Origin: Flaviramulus multivorans
GTDB lineage: Bacteria > Bacteroidota > Bacteroidia > Flavobacteriales > Flavobacteriaceae
NCBI RefSeq assembly: GCF_021728415.1
Contig: NZ_JAKKDV010000001.1
Coordinates: 787,977-851,976 of the forward strand
Direction of reading: 5' to 3'
DNA length: 64,000 nucleotides
This document shows, piece after piece, positions 42,289 through 51,163 of the stretch. The stretch's first letter is position 1. Each line of letters starts with the position of its first letter. Both the position numbers and the translations under genes were made by a program. The notes under the pieces are model-generated. The model was not told the DNA's origin. It searched no databases and saw nothing but the letters and a program-made list of their open reading frames with translations.

Positions 42289-43419
42289 TCAAGAAACAAA
42301 GGTAGTAAGTAACTCTAAAACTTTTGATATTTCTTGTTCCGAATTGTAACCATGCAAACAAAAGCGCAAACGTTCTTGACCAACGGGAACTGTAGGCGAT
42401 AAAATGGGTTTTACATCAAAGCCGTGGTCTTGAAGATTTTTTGATATTGTTTTTACCTTTTCGTTTCCTGAAATTATACAGCTTTGAATCGCCGAATTAC
42501 TTTCAATAAATGTGTGGTCAAGTTTATTTTTAACCATTTCACTTTTAAAAAATGAAATGTTTTCGTGTAGCTTGTTTTTATTGGAATTTTCAATTAATTG
42601 ATGATAAGCAGTATGTATTGTTGCTAAACTATGAGGTGGCAACGCTGTGGTATATATAAAGCTACGTGCAAAATTAACTAAATAATGCTTTAATTCTTCA
42701 CTTCCAAGAATAGCAGCACCATGGCAACCTAAGGCTTTACCAAAGGTTACGATACGCGCAAAAACAATATGTTCTAAATTTAAATCTTGAACTAACCCCG
42801 CACCACGTTCTCCAAAAACACCTATAGCATGTGCCTCATCAATTACTAAAAAGGCATTGTTTTTTTTACTTATTTCTGCAATTGCTGTTAAATCGGGAGA
42901 ATCGCCATCCATAGAGAACACGGACTCTGTTATAATATACACGTTATCATAAGGCAAACGATTTAGCATTTCGTTGAGGCTTTCTAAATCGTTGTGCTTA
43001 AACTTACAGGCTTTTGCATTGCTTAAAGAAATCCCATCACGAATTGAGGCATGAATATATTCATCATATAGAATAATATCTCCACGTTGTGGTACGCATG
43101 AAAAAAAGCCAACATTAGCGTCGTACCCCGAATTAAATATTAAAGCAGACTCACTTTTATGAAAGCTTGAAATCATACTTTCCACGATGTTAAATAATGG
43201 ATGATTACCAGAAAGTAAACGCGAGCCAGTTGCTCCATTTTCGGTGATATTATGACCAACTAAAAACTTATGGGCTTCATTAAAAATGAGTTCAGATTTT
43301 GAAAACCCTAAATAATCATTCGATGAAAAGTCGATTAAATACGTATGCGTTTTAAGTTCTCGTAAGGCATTGCTTGCCTTGCGATTTTCAAGTTTTTGTA
43401 ATGGCTTTTTAGGGAACAT
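42289..43419 (-). CDS. bioF: 8-amino-7-oxononanoate synthase BioF
   Basis: 376 residues from the ATG at 43417-43419; a TTG five codons upstream overlaps a TATTTG promoter-like stretch and is rejected. It is a PLP enzyme of the alpha-oxoamine synthase family, with SSNDYLGFS, NGATGSRLLSGNHPL, FNSGYDANVGFFS, DEAHAIGVFGERGAG, the PLP-lysine region FGKALGCHGAAILG and FIYTTALPP. It condenses pimeloyl-thioester with alanine. It is the first gene of the minus-strand biotin run; the next gene, bioD, follows with almost no gap. Confidence 0.94.
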   Translation of the reverse strand: MFPKKPLQKLENRKASNALRELKTHTYLIDFSSNDYLGFSKSELIFNEAHKFLVGHNITENGATGSRLLSGNHPLFNIVESMISSFHKSESALIFNSGYDANVGFFSCVPQRGDIILYDEYIHASIRDGISLSNAKACKFKHNDLESLNEMLNRLPYDNVYIITESVFSMDGDSPDLTAIAEISKKNNAFLVIDEAHAIGVFGERGAGLVQDLNLEHIVFARIVTFGKALGCHGAAILGSEELKHYLVNFARSFIYTTALPPHSLATIHTAYHQLIENSNKNKLHENISFFKSEMVKNKLDHTFIESNSAIQSCIISGNEKVKTISKNLQDHGFDVKPILSPTVPVGQERLRFCLHGYNSEQEISKVLELLTTFVS

Positions 43420-43473
43420 TGGGTAAAGATACAAATAGCAATTAGCTTTTTAAAATATCTTTTTTTAATAAAA

Positions 43474-43525
43474 AATTATTGTTATTCAATAATTTTATTA
43501 TATTTGTTATCGTTAAACAATAATT
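43474..43525 (+). promoter_or_regulatory. Promoter with flanking 10-base inverted repeat (Xre/DUF2975 operon)
   Basis: The -7 box TATATTTG (43499-43506) has TTG at 43479-43481, 17 bases upstream. It is bracketed by a perfect 10-base inverted repeat AATTATTGTT (43474-43483) and AACAATAATT (43516-43525). The symmetric element around a promoter in front of an operon encoding an Xre-family repressor suggests autoregulation. Confidence 0.65.
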
Positions 43526-43530
43526 AATTT

Positions 43531-44052
43531 ATGAAAACAAATCAAGTTTTAAAAACAATGAAGGTTTTATCTTGGATCATTTTTATTGGTTTATGTATTA
43601 AATCTGGAGCAATGTTAATAGTGTTTTTAGTTAGCTTAGTTGTGAACAACGTGGTTTCAACAGATTTATATCAAGGGTTGGACTTCATAGAACTATATAA
43701 TTTTTCTAAGAGCCACTATAGTGTTTTTGTAATACTAATTATTTTAATATCAATGATAAAGGCATATCTCTTTTATTTAGTGGTTAGAATATTTTTTAAA
43801 ATTAACTTTAATAAACCGTTTAGCTTAAACGTTGCTAACCTCATATGTAAAATTAGCCATGTTGCCTTTAGTATAGGTGTTGTAGCCTTCGTTGCAAATA
43901 TTTATAACACTTGGCTAATAAGTAAAGATGCTGTTACTCGATTGCATTGGCCTATACAAGAGTATTTATTTATGGCTGGAATAATATTTATTATTGCGTT
44001 TGTTTTTAAACGTGGTATCGAAATCCAATCAGAGAATGACCTAACTATTTAA
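43531..44052 (+). CDS. DUF2975-family membrane protein (first of two)
   Basis: 173 residues with four predicted membrane helices (about 11-36, 60-85, 104-128 and 142-160). The short charged C-terminus KRGIEIQSENDLTI ends in the NDLTI/NELTI motif characteristic of DUF2975, also present in the next gene. The family is nearly always encoded next to a small Xre-type helix-turn-helix protein, as here. Function is unknown; by analogy it could be a membrane sensor or a target controlled by the regulator. First gene of the three-gene group. Confidence 0.85.
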   Translation: MKTNQVLKTMKVLSWIIFIGLCIKSGAMLIVFLVSLVVNNVVSTDLYQGLDFIELYNFSKSHYSVFVILIILISMIKAYLFYLVVRIFFKINFNKPFSLNVANLICKISHVAFSIGVVAFVANIYNTWLISKDAVTRLHWPIQEYLFMAGIIFIIAFVFKRGIEIQSENDLTI

Positions 44053-44143
44053 AAATGAAAGGGGTATGAGTAATTCTTGATGCTAAAGAGATGTTTAATG
44101 GCGAATTACATCTGATTTATTAAAAACGATAAAATTTATACAA

Positions 44144-44668
44144 ATGAAAGACAATACCAACATATTAATCATTATCACTTGGGGCATATTATTAGCCTCA
44201 GTTTCGGTGTTGCTCAATGATATGAGAGAATTTGATTTTAATCAATTTAAAGAATTTCAAAATTGGGCAAAAACGGCAAATAAGAAAGAGTCTTGGTTTA
44301 CGTCAAAAAACGCGATTCAATGGAGTTATTACGCCATTAGTGCTGGGTTGTTTTTTTGGAGGGGCTATCTTATTTATGGGTTTTCTTATTTTTTATCTAT
44401 TCTTAAAGAAATTGAAAATGGAAACTATTTCAGCGATAAGAATATTAAATATTTTAAAAAGATTGGAAATATCTTTATTTGGTATACTGTTAATGTTTTG
44501 ATTTTAAGATTTCTTTTGGCGGCAATTGGTAAATCTACTTTTAACTTTTTTAACGAGCTCAAAGCGGAGTTTACCTTTTTAATTCCAGTAGGTTTAGCAT
44601 TTTTTATTCTTGCTGAAATTTTTAAACGCGCTAAGGACACTGAAAAAGAAAACGAATTAACCATATAA
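44144..44668 (+). CDS. DUF2975-family membrane protein (second of two)
   Basis: 174 residues, four hydrophobic helices (about 5-24, 62-83, 108-127, 143-160) with a polar loop after the first (NDMREFDFNQFKEFQNWAK), and a C-terminal KDTEKENELTI that matches the end of the first DUF2975 protein. The two paralogs are otherwise quite different, so the duplication is not recent. Its stop lies 2 bases before the Xre gene start, showing co-expression. The 91-base gap before it contains no promoter I would trust. Function unknown. Confidence 0.82.
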   Translation: MKDNTNILIIITWGILLASVSVLLNDMREFDFNQFKEFQNWAKTANKKESWFTSKNAIQWSYYAISAGLFFWRGYLIYGFSYFLSILKEIENGNYFSDKNIKYFKKIGNIFIWYTVNVLILRFLLAAIGKSTFNFFNELKAEFTFLIPVGLAFFILAEIFKRAKDTEKENELTI

Positions 44669-44670
44669 AT

Positions 44671-44877
44671 ATGTCAATAATTATAAATTTAGATGTTGTG
44701 TTGGCAAAACGTAAAATGCGTAGTAATGAACTGGCCGAAATTATCGATATAACCCCTGCAAACTTATCTATATTGAAATCGGGAAAAGCAAAAGCCATTC
44801 GTTTCTCTACCCTGGAGGCTATTTGTAAAGCTTTAGATTGCCAACCTGCGGATATTTTAGAATATGTTGAAGATTAG
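44671..44877 (+). CDS. Small Xre/Cro-type transcriptional regulator (YozG-like)
   Basis: 68 residues, nearly all helix-turn-helix: VLAKRKMRSNELAEIIDITPANLSILKSGKAKAIRFSTLEAICKALDCQPADILEYVED. This fits the short YozG/HTH_26 class that is the standard partner of DUF2975 proteins. It starts 2 bases after the second DUF2975 gene. It has no sensor domain, so a signal would have to come through the membrane partner, and the palindrome at 43474-43525 is its likely operator. Both points are inference from context. Confidence 0.9.
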   Translation: MSIIINLDVVLAKRKMRSNELAEIIDITPANLSILKSGKAKAIRFSTLEAICKALDCQPADILEYVED

Positions 44878-44921
44878 TATTGTGCAAAAGTGTATTTTTA
44901 TGGTATCGAAACCCTACTTTT

Positions 44922-45356
44922 ATGAAAGCTACTATTTTTATTTTATTTTTTATCATCTTCAATTTTGGTTTTTCGCAAAACAATTACATCGTAAAAACTG
45001 AAGATGGTAGACGTGTTTTGCTGAAGACAGACTTTACTTGGGAGTATATTGATGCTGAAAAGGCTACAACAAATACTTCAGTCGCTAGCATAAATGCAAC
45101 ATGTAATGTAGCGGATGACTTTGAAGAACCTGCTTTAGACCAAAAAATACAGCAGCAATTAAAAAAAGGACGGGCTACTATTAATCATGTAAAGAACAAG
45201 GTGGCGAAAGATAACAATTGTACAGTTGATGATGTTTTGTTACTATCTGTTTCAGAGCAAAAATCAAAAGCGTCATATACCTTTTGCGCAAATGGGAATG
45301 TGGTTAAGTATAAACGTGTTGGGAATACCATTATAAAAAACACCAAAATTTTCTAG
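44922..45356 (+). CDS. Small exported protein, DUF3157-like
   Basis: 144 residues from the ATG at 44922, which starts a signal peptide (MKATIFILFFIIFNFGFSQ); the frame is open 14 codons further upstream. The mature protein begins NNYIVKTEDGRRVLLKTDFTWEYID, which resembles DUF3157-type proteins, and ends with SKASYTFCANGNVVKYKRVGN. Two Cys in the middle and one near the end could form disulfides. It lies 44 bases after the Xre gene and may be read with it. No function known. Confidence 0.7.
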   Translation: MKATIFILFFIIFNFGFSQNNYIVKTEDGRRVLLKTDFTWEYIDAEKATTNTSVASINATCNVADDFEEPALDQKIQQQLKKGRATINHVKNKVAKDNNCTVDDVLLLSVSEQKSKASYTFCANGNVVKYKRVGNTIIKNTKIF

Positions 45357-45406
45357 ACATTATGACTGCTTTTTAACCTCAAGATATTATCCTGTTTATT
45401 TAAATT

Positions 45407-45961
45407 ATGGTAAAAAAGGACGTTGCATACTGCAGAACTACAACTGATGAAGAGTTGCGCCAAATTTTAAAACTTCAAGAGCAAAATTTAAAAGAAGTTT
45501 TATCGAGTCAAGAAAAACATCAGGAAGGGTTTGTTACCTTAAAACACAGTTTTGATATACTCAAAAAAATGAATGATGCATGTGCACATTGTGTTGCCAA
45601 ACATGAAGGTAAAGTTGTTGGGTATGCCTTATCTATGCTACAAAATTTTAAAAATGACATTCCTTTGTTAGTGCCTATGTTTAATGAGATTGATAAGGCA
45701 CTGGAAGAAAAAAATCTTAGTAGACACTATATAGCTATGGGGCAAGTATGTGTAGATAAAAATTTTAGAGGTCAAGGTGTTTTTAGAGGGTTGTATAATT
45801 ATATGGCAAACCAACTAAGAGGTGATTTTGATGCTATTATTACAGAAGTTGATACCAAAAATATTCGGTCTTCAAATGCACATAAGGGGATTGGTTTTGA
45901 AGCTTTAAAAAATTATACATCTAATAATCGACACTGGGAAGTGATTATTTTGAAGCTTTAA
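45407..45961 (+). CDS. GNAT-family N-acetyltransferase
   Basis: 184 residues. The acetyl-CoA binding motif is VCVDKNFRGQGVFRGLYNYM (R/Q-x-x-G-x-G/A type), preceded by GKVVGYALSMLQN (strand 4) and followed by IITEVDTKNIRSSNAHKGIGFEALKNY. The long N-terminal helix region (LRQILKLQEQNLKEVLSSQ) is typical of this GNAT subgroup. The substrate is unknown. It converges on the DNA polymerase IV gene with 9 bases between stops. Confidence 0.87.
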   Translation: MVKKDVAYCRTTTDEELRQILKLQEQNLKEVLSSQEKHQEGFVTLKHSFDILKKMNDACAHCVAKHEGKVVGYALSMLQNFKNDIPLLVPMFNEIDKALEEKNLSRHYIAMGQVCVDKNFRGQGVFRGLYNYMANQLRGDFDAIITEVDTKNIRSSNAHKGIGFEALKNYTSNNRHWEVIILKL

Positions 45962-45970
45962 AATTGAAAT

Positions 45971-47188
45971 TTACCGCCTCCTATTTGCCAAAAGTGGTGG
46001 CGGTTCGCCTGTAAAAGGGTTCCATCTACTAATGCTTTTGGCTTCCATTCCTGCCGCATTTATTACTGCTCTATCTCCATAACGTTCGCGCATTTTATCT
46101 ATAGCTTCACTTAAATGCAGTTGTTTTTCATTGTCTTCAAATAAATTAATTTGATGTCCGCCCTCAACCAAATGGCTAAATTTCACACCAATAAGTCTTA
46201 CCAATAAACGCCTGTTGTACAATTTTCTGTATAAATCTAATACCACAGGAATAATGGTATGATCCATAGCACTATACGGAATGCGCTGCTGTTGTGTATA
46301 CGTTTGAAAATCAGAATACCTAATTTTAAAGGTAACACAAGCGGTTAATTTATTACCTCGACGCAATTGGTAGGCTAAATTTTCGGCCATAGCTATAATA
46401 ATGCCTTTTAATTTGGCAACATCGGTGGTGTCTTTATTAAACGTACGCTCTGTTGAAATAGATTTGCGTTCATGGTATTGAACCACAGGACTATTATCTA
46501 TCCCGTTTGCCTTTTTCCAAATGCTTAAACCATTTTGTCCAAGTACCCGATGCATGAGTTCCATGGGCATTTCTTGTACAGTTTGAATACGTTTTACACC
46601 CAAATCGCATAAGGCTTTATAGGTAACATTGCCAACCATAGGTATTTTTTTTACTGAAAGTGGTGCTAAAAAAGGTTTTTCGGTACCCGAAAGAATACGT
46701 ATTTCATTATTAGGTTTGGCTTCGCCTGTGGCAATTTTTGAAACGGTTTTGTTAATAGACAACCCAAACGAGATGGGTAATCCAGTTTCTTTTATAATAC
46801 GTTGGCGTAATTCCGAAGCCAGTTTATGGCAACCAAAAAATTTATCCATACCAGTAAGATCTATGTAAAATTCATCGACCGATGTTTTTTCATATAAAGG
46901 CACGGTTTCTTTGATAACATCGGTTACGTTTTGTGAGAACTTGGTATAAACACCAGAGTTTCCTCTAAGTATTATCGCTTCGGGACACAGTTGTTTTGCT
47001 AAACGCATAGGCATTGCAGAATGTATGCCAAATGTTCTTGCTTCATAACTACATGATGCAACAACACCTCTATCAGAAGTGCCGCCAATAAGCACGGGTT
47101 TTCCGTTAAGGCGACTATCGAGCAAACGCTCGCAGGACACAAAAAAGGTGTCTAAATCCATATGAACAATAGAACGTTCGTAACTCAT
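45971..47188 (-). CDS. dinB: DNA polymerase IV (DinB, Y-family)
   Basis: 405 residues. It has the Y-family palm motifs VHMDLDTFFVSCERL (first Asp) and TSVDEFYIDLTGMD (Asp-Glu catalytic pair), then GLSINKTVSKIATGEAKPN and KIPMVGNVTYKALCDLGV (helix-hairpin-helix). The little-finger domain ends with KFSHLVEGGHQINLF, after which ~50 residues extend beyond the core. It makes translesion copies with low fidelity. It lies 12 bases downstream of the DnaE polymerase gene on the same strand, forming an SOS-like mutagenesis unit. Confidence 0.95.
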   Translation of the reverse strand: MSYERSIVHMDLDTFFVSCERLLDSRLNGKPVLIGGTSDRGVVASCSYEARTFGIHSAMPMRLAKQLCPEAIILRGNSGVYTKFSQNVTDVIKETVPLYEKTSVDEFYIDLTGMDKFFGCHKLASELRQRIIKETGLPISFGLSINKTVSKIATGEAKPNNEIRILSGTEKPFLAPLSVKKIPMVGNVTYKALCDLGVKRIQTVQEMPMELMHRVLGQNGLSIWKKANGIDNSPVVQYHERKSISTERTFNKDTTDVAKLKGIIIAMAENLAYQLRRGNKLTACVTFKIRYSDFQTYTQQQRIPYSAMDHTIIPVVLDLYRKLYNRRLLVRLIGVKFSHLVEGGHQINLFEDNEKQLHLSEAIDKMRERYGDRAVINAAGMEAKSISRWNPFTGEPPPLLANRRR

Positions 47189-47200
47189 AACTTAAACGTA

Positions 47201-50200
47201 TTACAAAGTTTCTGGAGTATGCCTCATTATTTTTGGAGACATGGGAGATAGTTGATTTGATCTATGGTCTGCAAAGCTTTTTTTATTCTGAAAAGTGCTA
47301 TTTAAAGAGTTTACAGCATAACGCGGATCTTCAACTATTGCAGAACGCTCCATAGCCGAAACTTCAATAGTCACACAATCAAACTCTACCATTATTTTCC
47401 CTGTAATGCTGTAAATACCTTTTCCACGAAACGGATATTTTGCTGCCACAGGCGGAAAGTGAACGGTATCAATAAAATTACCGTCGTAGTCTAAGAATGT
47501 ACCAAAGTGCATACTTTTCCCGTTAGAGGTTCTGGTGTTTTTTGTGGCTACCAAATAGCCTTCAATAGTAATGGTTTTATTTTGTAAATGGATTAAATGT
47601 TCTGCTCGCATGGGGTTTGATGTTGGAGTTTGCAGTAAATGAAACGGATTACATAATGGAAAACCTAATAGCTCCATTTCATCAAAAGCATTTTCTAAGT
47701 CGGTGCTTGATAATCGGGGTGTTTTGTAGTTTATACGCTCGGTTTTAAACAAGGTTATTACATGTTCTTGAATAACTGTTTTGCTAATTTTAAGATGTCC
47801 TTCCCAAAGCAATTCCCGTTTATTAATTCCTGTAAACCTAAACGCATTAATTTTTATAAGTATTGAAATTTGTTCTATGGAAATAGGGACACGTTCAATA
47901 AAATCATCTAGACTTTTAAAAAGTCCGTTACTAATGCGTTCTTCAATAATTTTAGCAATGGTTTTTGCTTCTAAAGCATGTAAGAACATAAAGCCTAAAT
48001 AAATAGTTTTCTTTTTAATAATAGCCATATTGAAGCTGTGGTTTATACATGGTGCTTCAATAATACCTCCATGCATTCTGGCTTCGTGTACATAGAGTTC
48101 GGTTCTATAAAAGCCACCAAAATTATTAATGGTAGCGACCATATATTCCAAAGGATAATAGGCTTTTAAAAACAGACTTTGGTAGCTTTCTACAGCATAA
48201 GAGGCGGAGTGGCCTTTTGCAAAGGCATAACCAGCAAAGCTTTCAATTTGGCGCCACACATCTTCGGTTATTGTTTCGGGCTCTCCTTTTTGTTTGCAAT
48301 TATCAAAAAAAAGTTGCTTTACTTGTAAAAATTCTTCACGCGATCTAAATTTACCCGACATCCCTCTGCGCAGTTTATCAGCTTCACCTAAAGTTAATCC
48401 ACCAAAAATATGCGCAACTTTAATAACATCCTCTTGATACACCATAACACCATACGTTTCTGGCATAATTTTTAATAAAATAGGGTGCGCTTCTTTAATG
48501 CGTTCAGGATAACGGTAGCGTAAAATATACTCGCGCATCATTCCAGATTTTGCAACACCAGGACGAATAATAGAACTGGCTGCCACCAAGCCCAAATATG
48601 TATCAACGCGTAATTTTTTAAGTAGCATACGCATGGCGGGAGACTCTACATAAAAGCAACCAATAGCTTTGGCATTTCGCAGCAGGTGTTTAATATTTTC
48701 GTCTTCTTTAAAGCGTTTAATATCGTGAATATCAACAGGCTTTTTTTTAGGATGATTATAGGCTATAATATCAACAGCATCTTTAATTTTTCCTAACCCA
48801 CGTTGGCTTAAGATATCGAATTTATACAATCCGATATCCTCAGCAACAACCATATCAAAATGTGTGGTGGGAAAGTTTTTTGGGGGCAAAAAAGTGGCAG
48901 TATAATAATGAATGGGTTTTTCTGAGATAATAATACCACTAGCATGAATACCTAAATAGTTTGGAAACCCTTGAATGTATTCGCTGTATTTAATAACCAA
49001 TTGTGATAATTTATCGAGCTGATGGATTTGATATTTGCCTCGAGTAAGTATGTCCATTTCAGATTTAGGCAATCCAAAAACTTTTCCTAACTCTCTTACC
49101 GAAGCCTTAAACTTAAAGGTGTTATAAACCGTTAAAAGTGCAGTGTTTTTAAAAGTTTTGAAAATGAATTTGGTAATATCATCGCGGTCTGTCCATGAAA
49201 AATCAATATCAAAATCAGGCGGATTTTGGCGAAACAAATTAATAAATCGTTCAAAATACAAATCCAGTTCTATAGGGTCTACATCGGTAATGCGAAGCAA
49301 ATAAGCCACAATGCTATTGGCACCACTACCACGACCAACGTAGAAATAGCCTTTGCTTCGGGCATATTTTAAAATGCACCAATTAATAAGAAAGTACGAT
49401 ACAAAGCCTTTTTCGTTAATAATTTCTAGCTCTTTTTTAATACGGTTGTAAATAACATCATTAGGGGTTTTATAACGATACGGTAAACCTTCATAAGTTA
49501 ATTTTTTAAGCAGCGCATAATCTGAATCTTCGCTTTCAGTATACGATTTTTGGTTGTTAGGAACTTCTTGCGAAAAATCGAATTCAATTTGGCAATCCTC
49601 TAAAACAGATTGCGTGTTTTTAATAAGCTGTGGAAATTCTTCATAGGTTTCACACAACTCATTATATGGTAACATCATATCGTTGGGGTCGCCTTCTTCG
49701 GTTTTAGAAAGCTTACTTAGCAAGGTGTTGTTATCAATGGCTCGTAATAATCGGTGGGTATTAAAACCTTTTTTATTTTGAAAAGAAACGGTTTTTAAAA
49801 CCACCAGTTTATGTTGCAATTTATTCCATTTTGAAAACTTAAGAGCGTTAAGGTCTTTGGGTTTAATACCTAAAAACTCGTTGTCTTTAAGTGTGTAATC
49901 ATTTTGATTTTTATACGGATAAATAACAAAAGTGTCATCTAGTTGAGGTGCTTTTTCAGGGATTTTTAAATGACTATCGTGTAAAAATGTAGACAGATAG
50001 CTATTAATGTTTTGAAAACCATTGTTGTTTTTTGCTAATAAAACAAATTGTTGTTGCGCACCATTTCTAAAATCGACACCAAGCACAGGCTTAATTTCAT
50101 ATTTTTTAGAAAGTCGTACAAAATCTAAACTGGCCGATGTGTTATTAATATCGGTTAATGCCAATGTATTAGCGCCATTGGCAGATGCTATGGCAAGTAG

Positions 50201-50260
50201 CTGCTTTGGGGCAATGGTGCCATAACGCAAACTATAGTATGTGTGACAATTTAAATACAT
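47201..50260 (-). CDS. dnaE2: DnaE-type DNA polymerase III alpha subunit, short error-prone-like form
   Basis: 1019 residues, well below the ~1400-1500 of replicative DnaE in flavobacteria, and lacking the long C-terminal tail. An N-terminal PHP domain opens MYLNCHTYYSLRYGTIAPKQ with ALTDINN in place of ALTDHGN, so its metal site looks degenerate. The catalytic palm has PPDFDIDFSWTDRDD, plus GRGSGANSIVAYLL, YQEDVIKVAH and FAKGHSASYAVESYQS. A helix-hairpin-helix and an OB-fold (KTITIEGYLVATKNTR) follow. The partner DinB and the divergent LexA-like regulator mark it as the DNA-damage form (DnaE2/ImuC-like); the name is inferred from length and context. Confidence 0.9.
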   Translation of the reverse strand: MYLNCHTYYSLRYGTIAPKQLLAIASANGANTLALTDINNTSASLDFVRLSKKYEIKPVLGVDFRNGAQQQFVLLAKNNNGFQNINSYLSTFLHDSHLKIPEKAPQLDDTFVIYPYKNQNDYTLKDNEFLGIKPKDLNALKFSKWNKLQHKLVVLKTVSFQNKKGFNTHRLLRAIDNNTLLSKLSKTEEGDPNDMMLPYNELCETYEEFPQLIKNTQSVLEDCQIEFDFSQEVPNNQKSYTESEDSDYALLKKLTYEGLPYRYKTPNDVIYNRIKKELEIINEKGFVSYFLINWCILKYARSKGYFYVGRGSGANSIVAYLLRITDVDPIELDLYFERFINLFRQNPPDFDIDFSWTDRDDITKFIFKTFKNTALLTVYNTFKFKASVRELGKVFGLPKSEMDILTRGKYQIHQLDKLSQLVIKYSEYIQGFPNYLGIHASGIIISEKPIHYYTATFLPPKNFPTTHFDMVVAEDIGLYKFDILSQRGLGKIKDAVDIIAYNHPKKKPVDIHDIKRFKEDENIKHLLRNAKAIGCFYVESPAMRMLLKKLRVDTYLGLVAASSIIRPGVAKSGMMREYILRYRYPERIKEAHPILLKIMPETYGVMVYQEDVIKVAHIFGGLTLGEADKLRRGMSGKFRSREEFLQVKQLFFDNCKQKGEPETITEDVWRQIESFAGYAFAKGHSASYAVESYQSLFLKAYYPLEYMVATINNFGGFYRTELYVHEARMHGGIIEAPCINHSFNMAIIKKKTIYLGFMFLHALEAKTIAKIIEERISNGLFKSLDDFIERVPISIEQISILIKINAFRFTGINKRELLWEGHLKISKTVIQEHVITLFKTERINYKTPRLSSTDLENAFDEMELLGFPLCNPFHLLQTPTSNPMRAEHLIHLQNKTITIEGYLVATKNTRTSNGKSMHFGTFLDYDGNFIDTVHFPPVAAKYPFRGKGIYSITGKIMVEFDCVTIEVSAMERSAIVEDPRYAVNSLNSTFQNKKSFADHRSNQLSPMSPKIMRHTPETL

Positions 50261-50339
50261 AGGATTAACAAAATTAGCTACTATTTGTAGTTTTTGTTGC
50301 TTATATTTGTAGCAAAATACTGTTAAAGTTTATTTTTAA
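50261..50339. promoter_or_regulatory. Divergent promoters and candidate LexA-like operator
   Basis: Plus-strand box TATATTTG (50302-50309) serves the regulator; minus-strand TAATTTTG (50269-50276) serves the polymerase. Between and over them lie CTAC-N5-GTAG (50278-50290), the repeated 9-mer TATTTGTAG (50282-50290 and 50304-50312) and outer GCTAC/GTAGC arms (50277-50281, 50309-50313). This fits one regulator controlling both directions. No E. coli-type CTG-N10-CAG box is present. Confidence 0.6.
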
Positions 50340-51104
50340 ATGAAGTATATTCAATATAACATAAAGCATTTACGAAGCCTTAAGAAGTTTTCTCAAGAGC
50401 GTTTCGCTGAAGAATTAAAATGGACTCGTTCGATGGTTGGGTCGTATGAAGAGGGGCGTTCAGAGCCACCAATAGATCGTTTGATAGAGCTTTCCAATTA
50501 CTTTGATATTCCTATAGATATTTTGGTGAAAAATGATTTACGCGGCGCGAAAGACACCTCATTTATAGAGGTAGGAAACAAGCGTGTATTGTTTCCTATT
50601 ACAGTTAATGAGGCCAATGAAGATTTGATAGAAATTATACCGGCAAAAGCATCGGCAGGTTATTTACAAGGGTATGCAGATCCTGAGTATATTGAACAGC
50701 TTCAAAAAATAAAACTCCCTTTTTTACCAACAGGTACACATAGAGCATTTCCTATAAGTGGTGATTCTATGCTTCCTGTTAAAGATGGCTCTTTTATTGT
50801 GGCGAAGTTTATTGATAATGTAAATGATGTAAAAAATGGTAGAACCTATGTTGTTTTAACAAAAAGTGATGGTTTAGTTTACAAGCGTGTTTACAATAAA
50901 ATAGAAGAAAAAAATAGTTTAGAATTACATTCTGATAATAAAGTATATCAACCATTTGATGTTAAAGTGGAGGATATTATAGAGCTTTGGGAGTTTACCT
51001 GCTGCATCAATACCCACGAATATGATGCCGATGAGTTGAAACTAAGCAGTATTATGAATATGTTTCAAGAATTAAAGATTGAGTTAGAATCGATAAAAAA
51101 ATAG
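50340..51104 (+). CDS. LexA-like Xre/S24 autoproteolytic transcriptional regulator
   Basis: 254 residues. N-terminal Xre-type helix-turn-helix (residues ~8-62: KHLRSLKKFSQERFAEELKW...YEEGRSEP), a linker, then a LexA/cI-type peptidase S24 domain. The cleavage site Ala106-Gly107 (KASAGYLQG), nucleophile Ser143 (ISGDSMLP) and Lys182 (VYKRVYN) are all present, so RecA-stimulated self-cleavage is expected. Its HTH is cI/Xre-like, not the winged helix of E. coli LexA. It is divergent from dnaE2-dinB with a 79-base shared control region, making it the likely SOS regulator of that pair. Confidence 0.92.
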   Translation: MKYIQYNIKHLRSLKKFSQERFAEELKWTRSMVGSYEEGRSEPPIDRLIELSNYFDIPIDILVKNDLRGAKDTSFIEVGNKRVLFPITVNEANEDLIEIIPAKASAGYLQGYADPEYIEQLQKIKLPFLPTGTHRAFPISGDSMLPVKDGSFIVAKFIDNVNDVKNGRTYVVLTKSDGLVYKRVYNKIEEKNSLELHSDNKVYQPFDVKVEDIIELWEFTCCINTHEYDADELKLSSIMNMFQELKIELESIKK

Positions 51105-51109
51105 CATAA

Positions 51110-51140
51110 AAAAACGCGAAGCCAATAGCTACGCGTTTTT
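51110..51140. terminator. Bidirectional terminator between regulator and atpC
   Basis: AAAAACGCG (51110-51118) and CGCGTTTTT (51132-51140) with an inner AGC/GCT pairing make a hairpin with A/T tracts on both sides, between two converging genes. Confidence 0.85.
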
Positions 51141-51163
51141 AATATATTTTAAGAAGTGAAATA

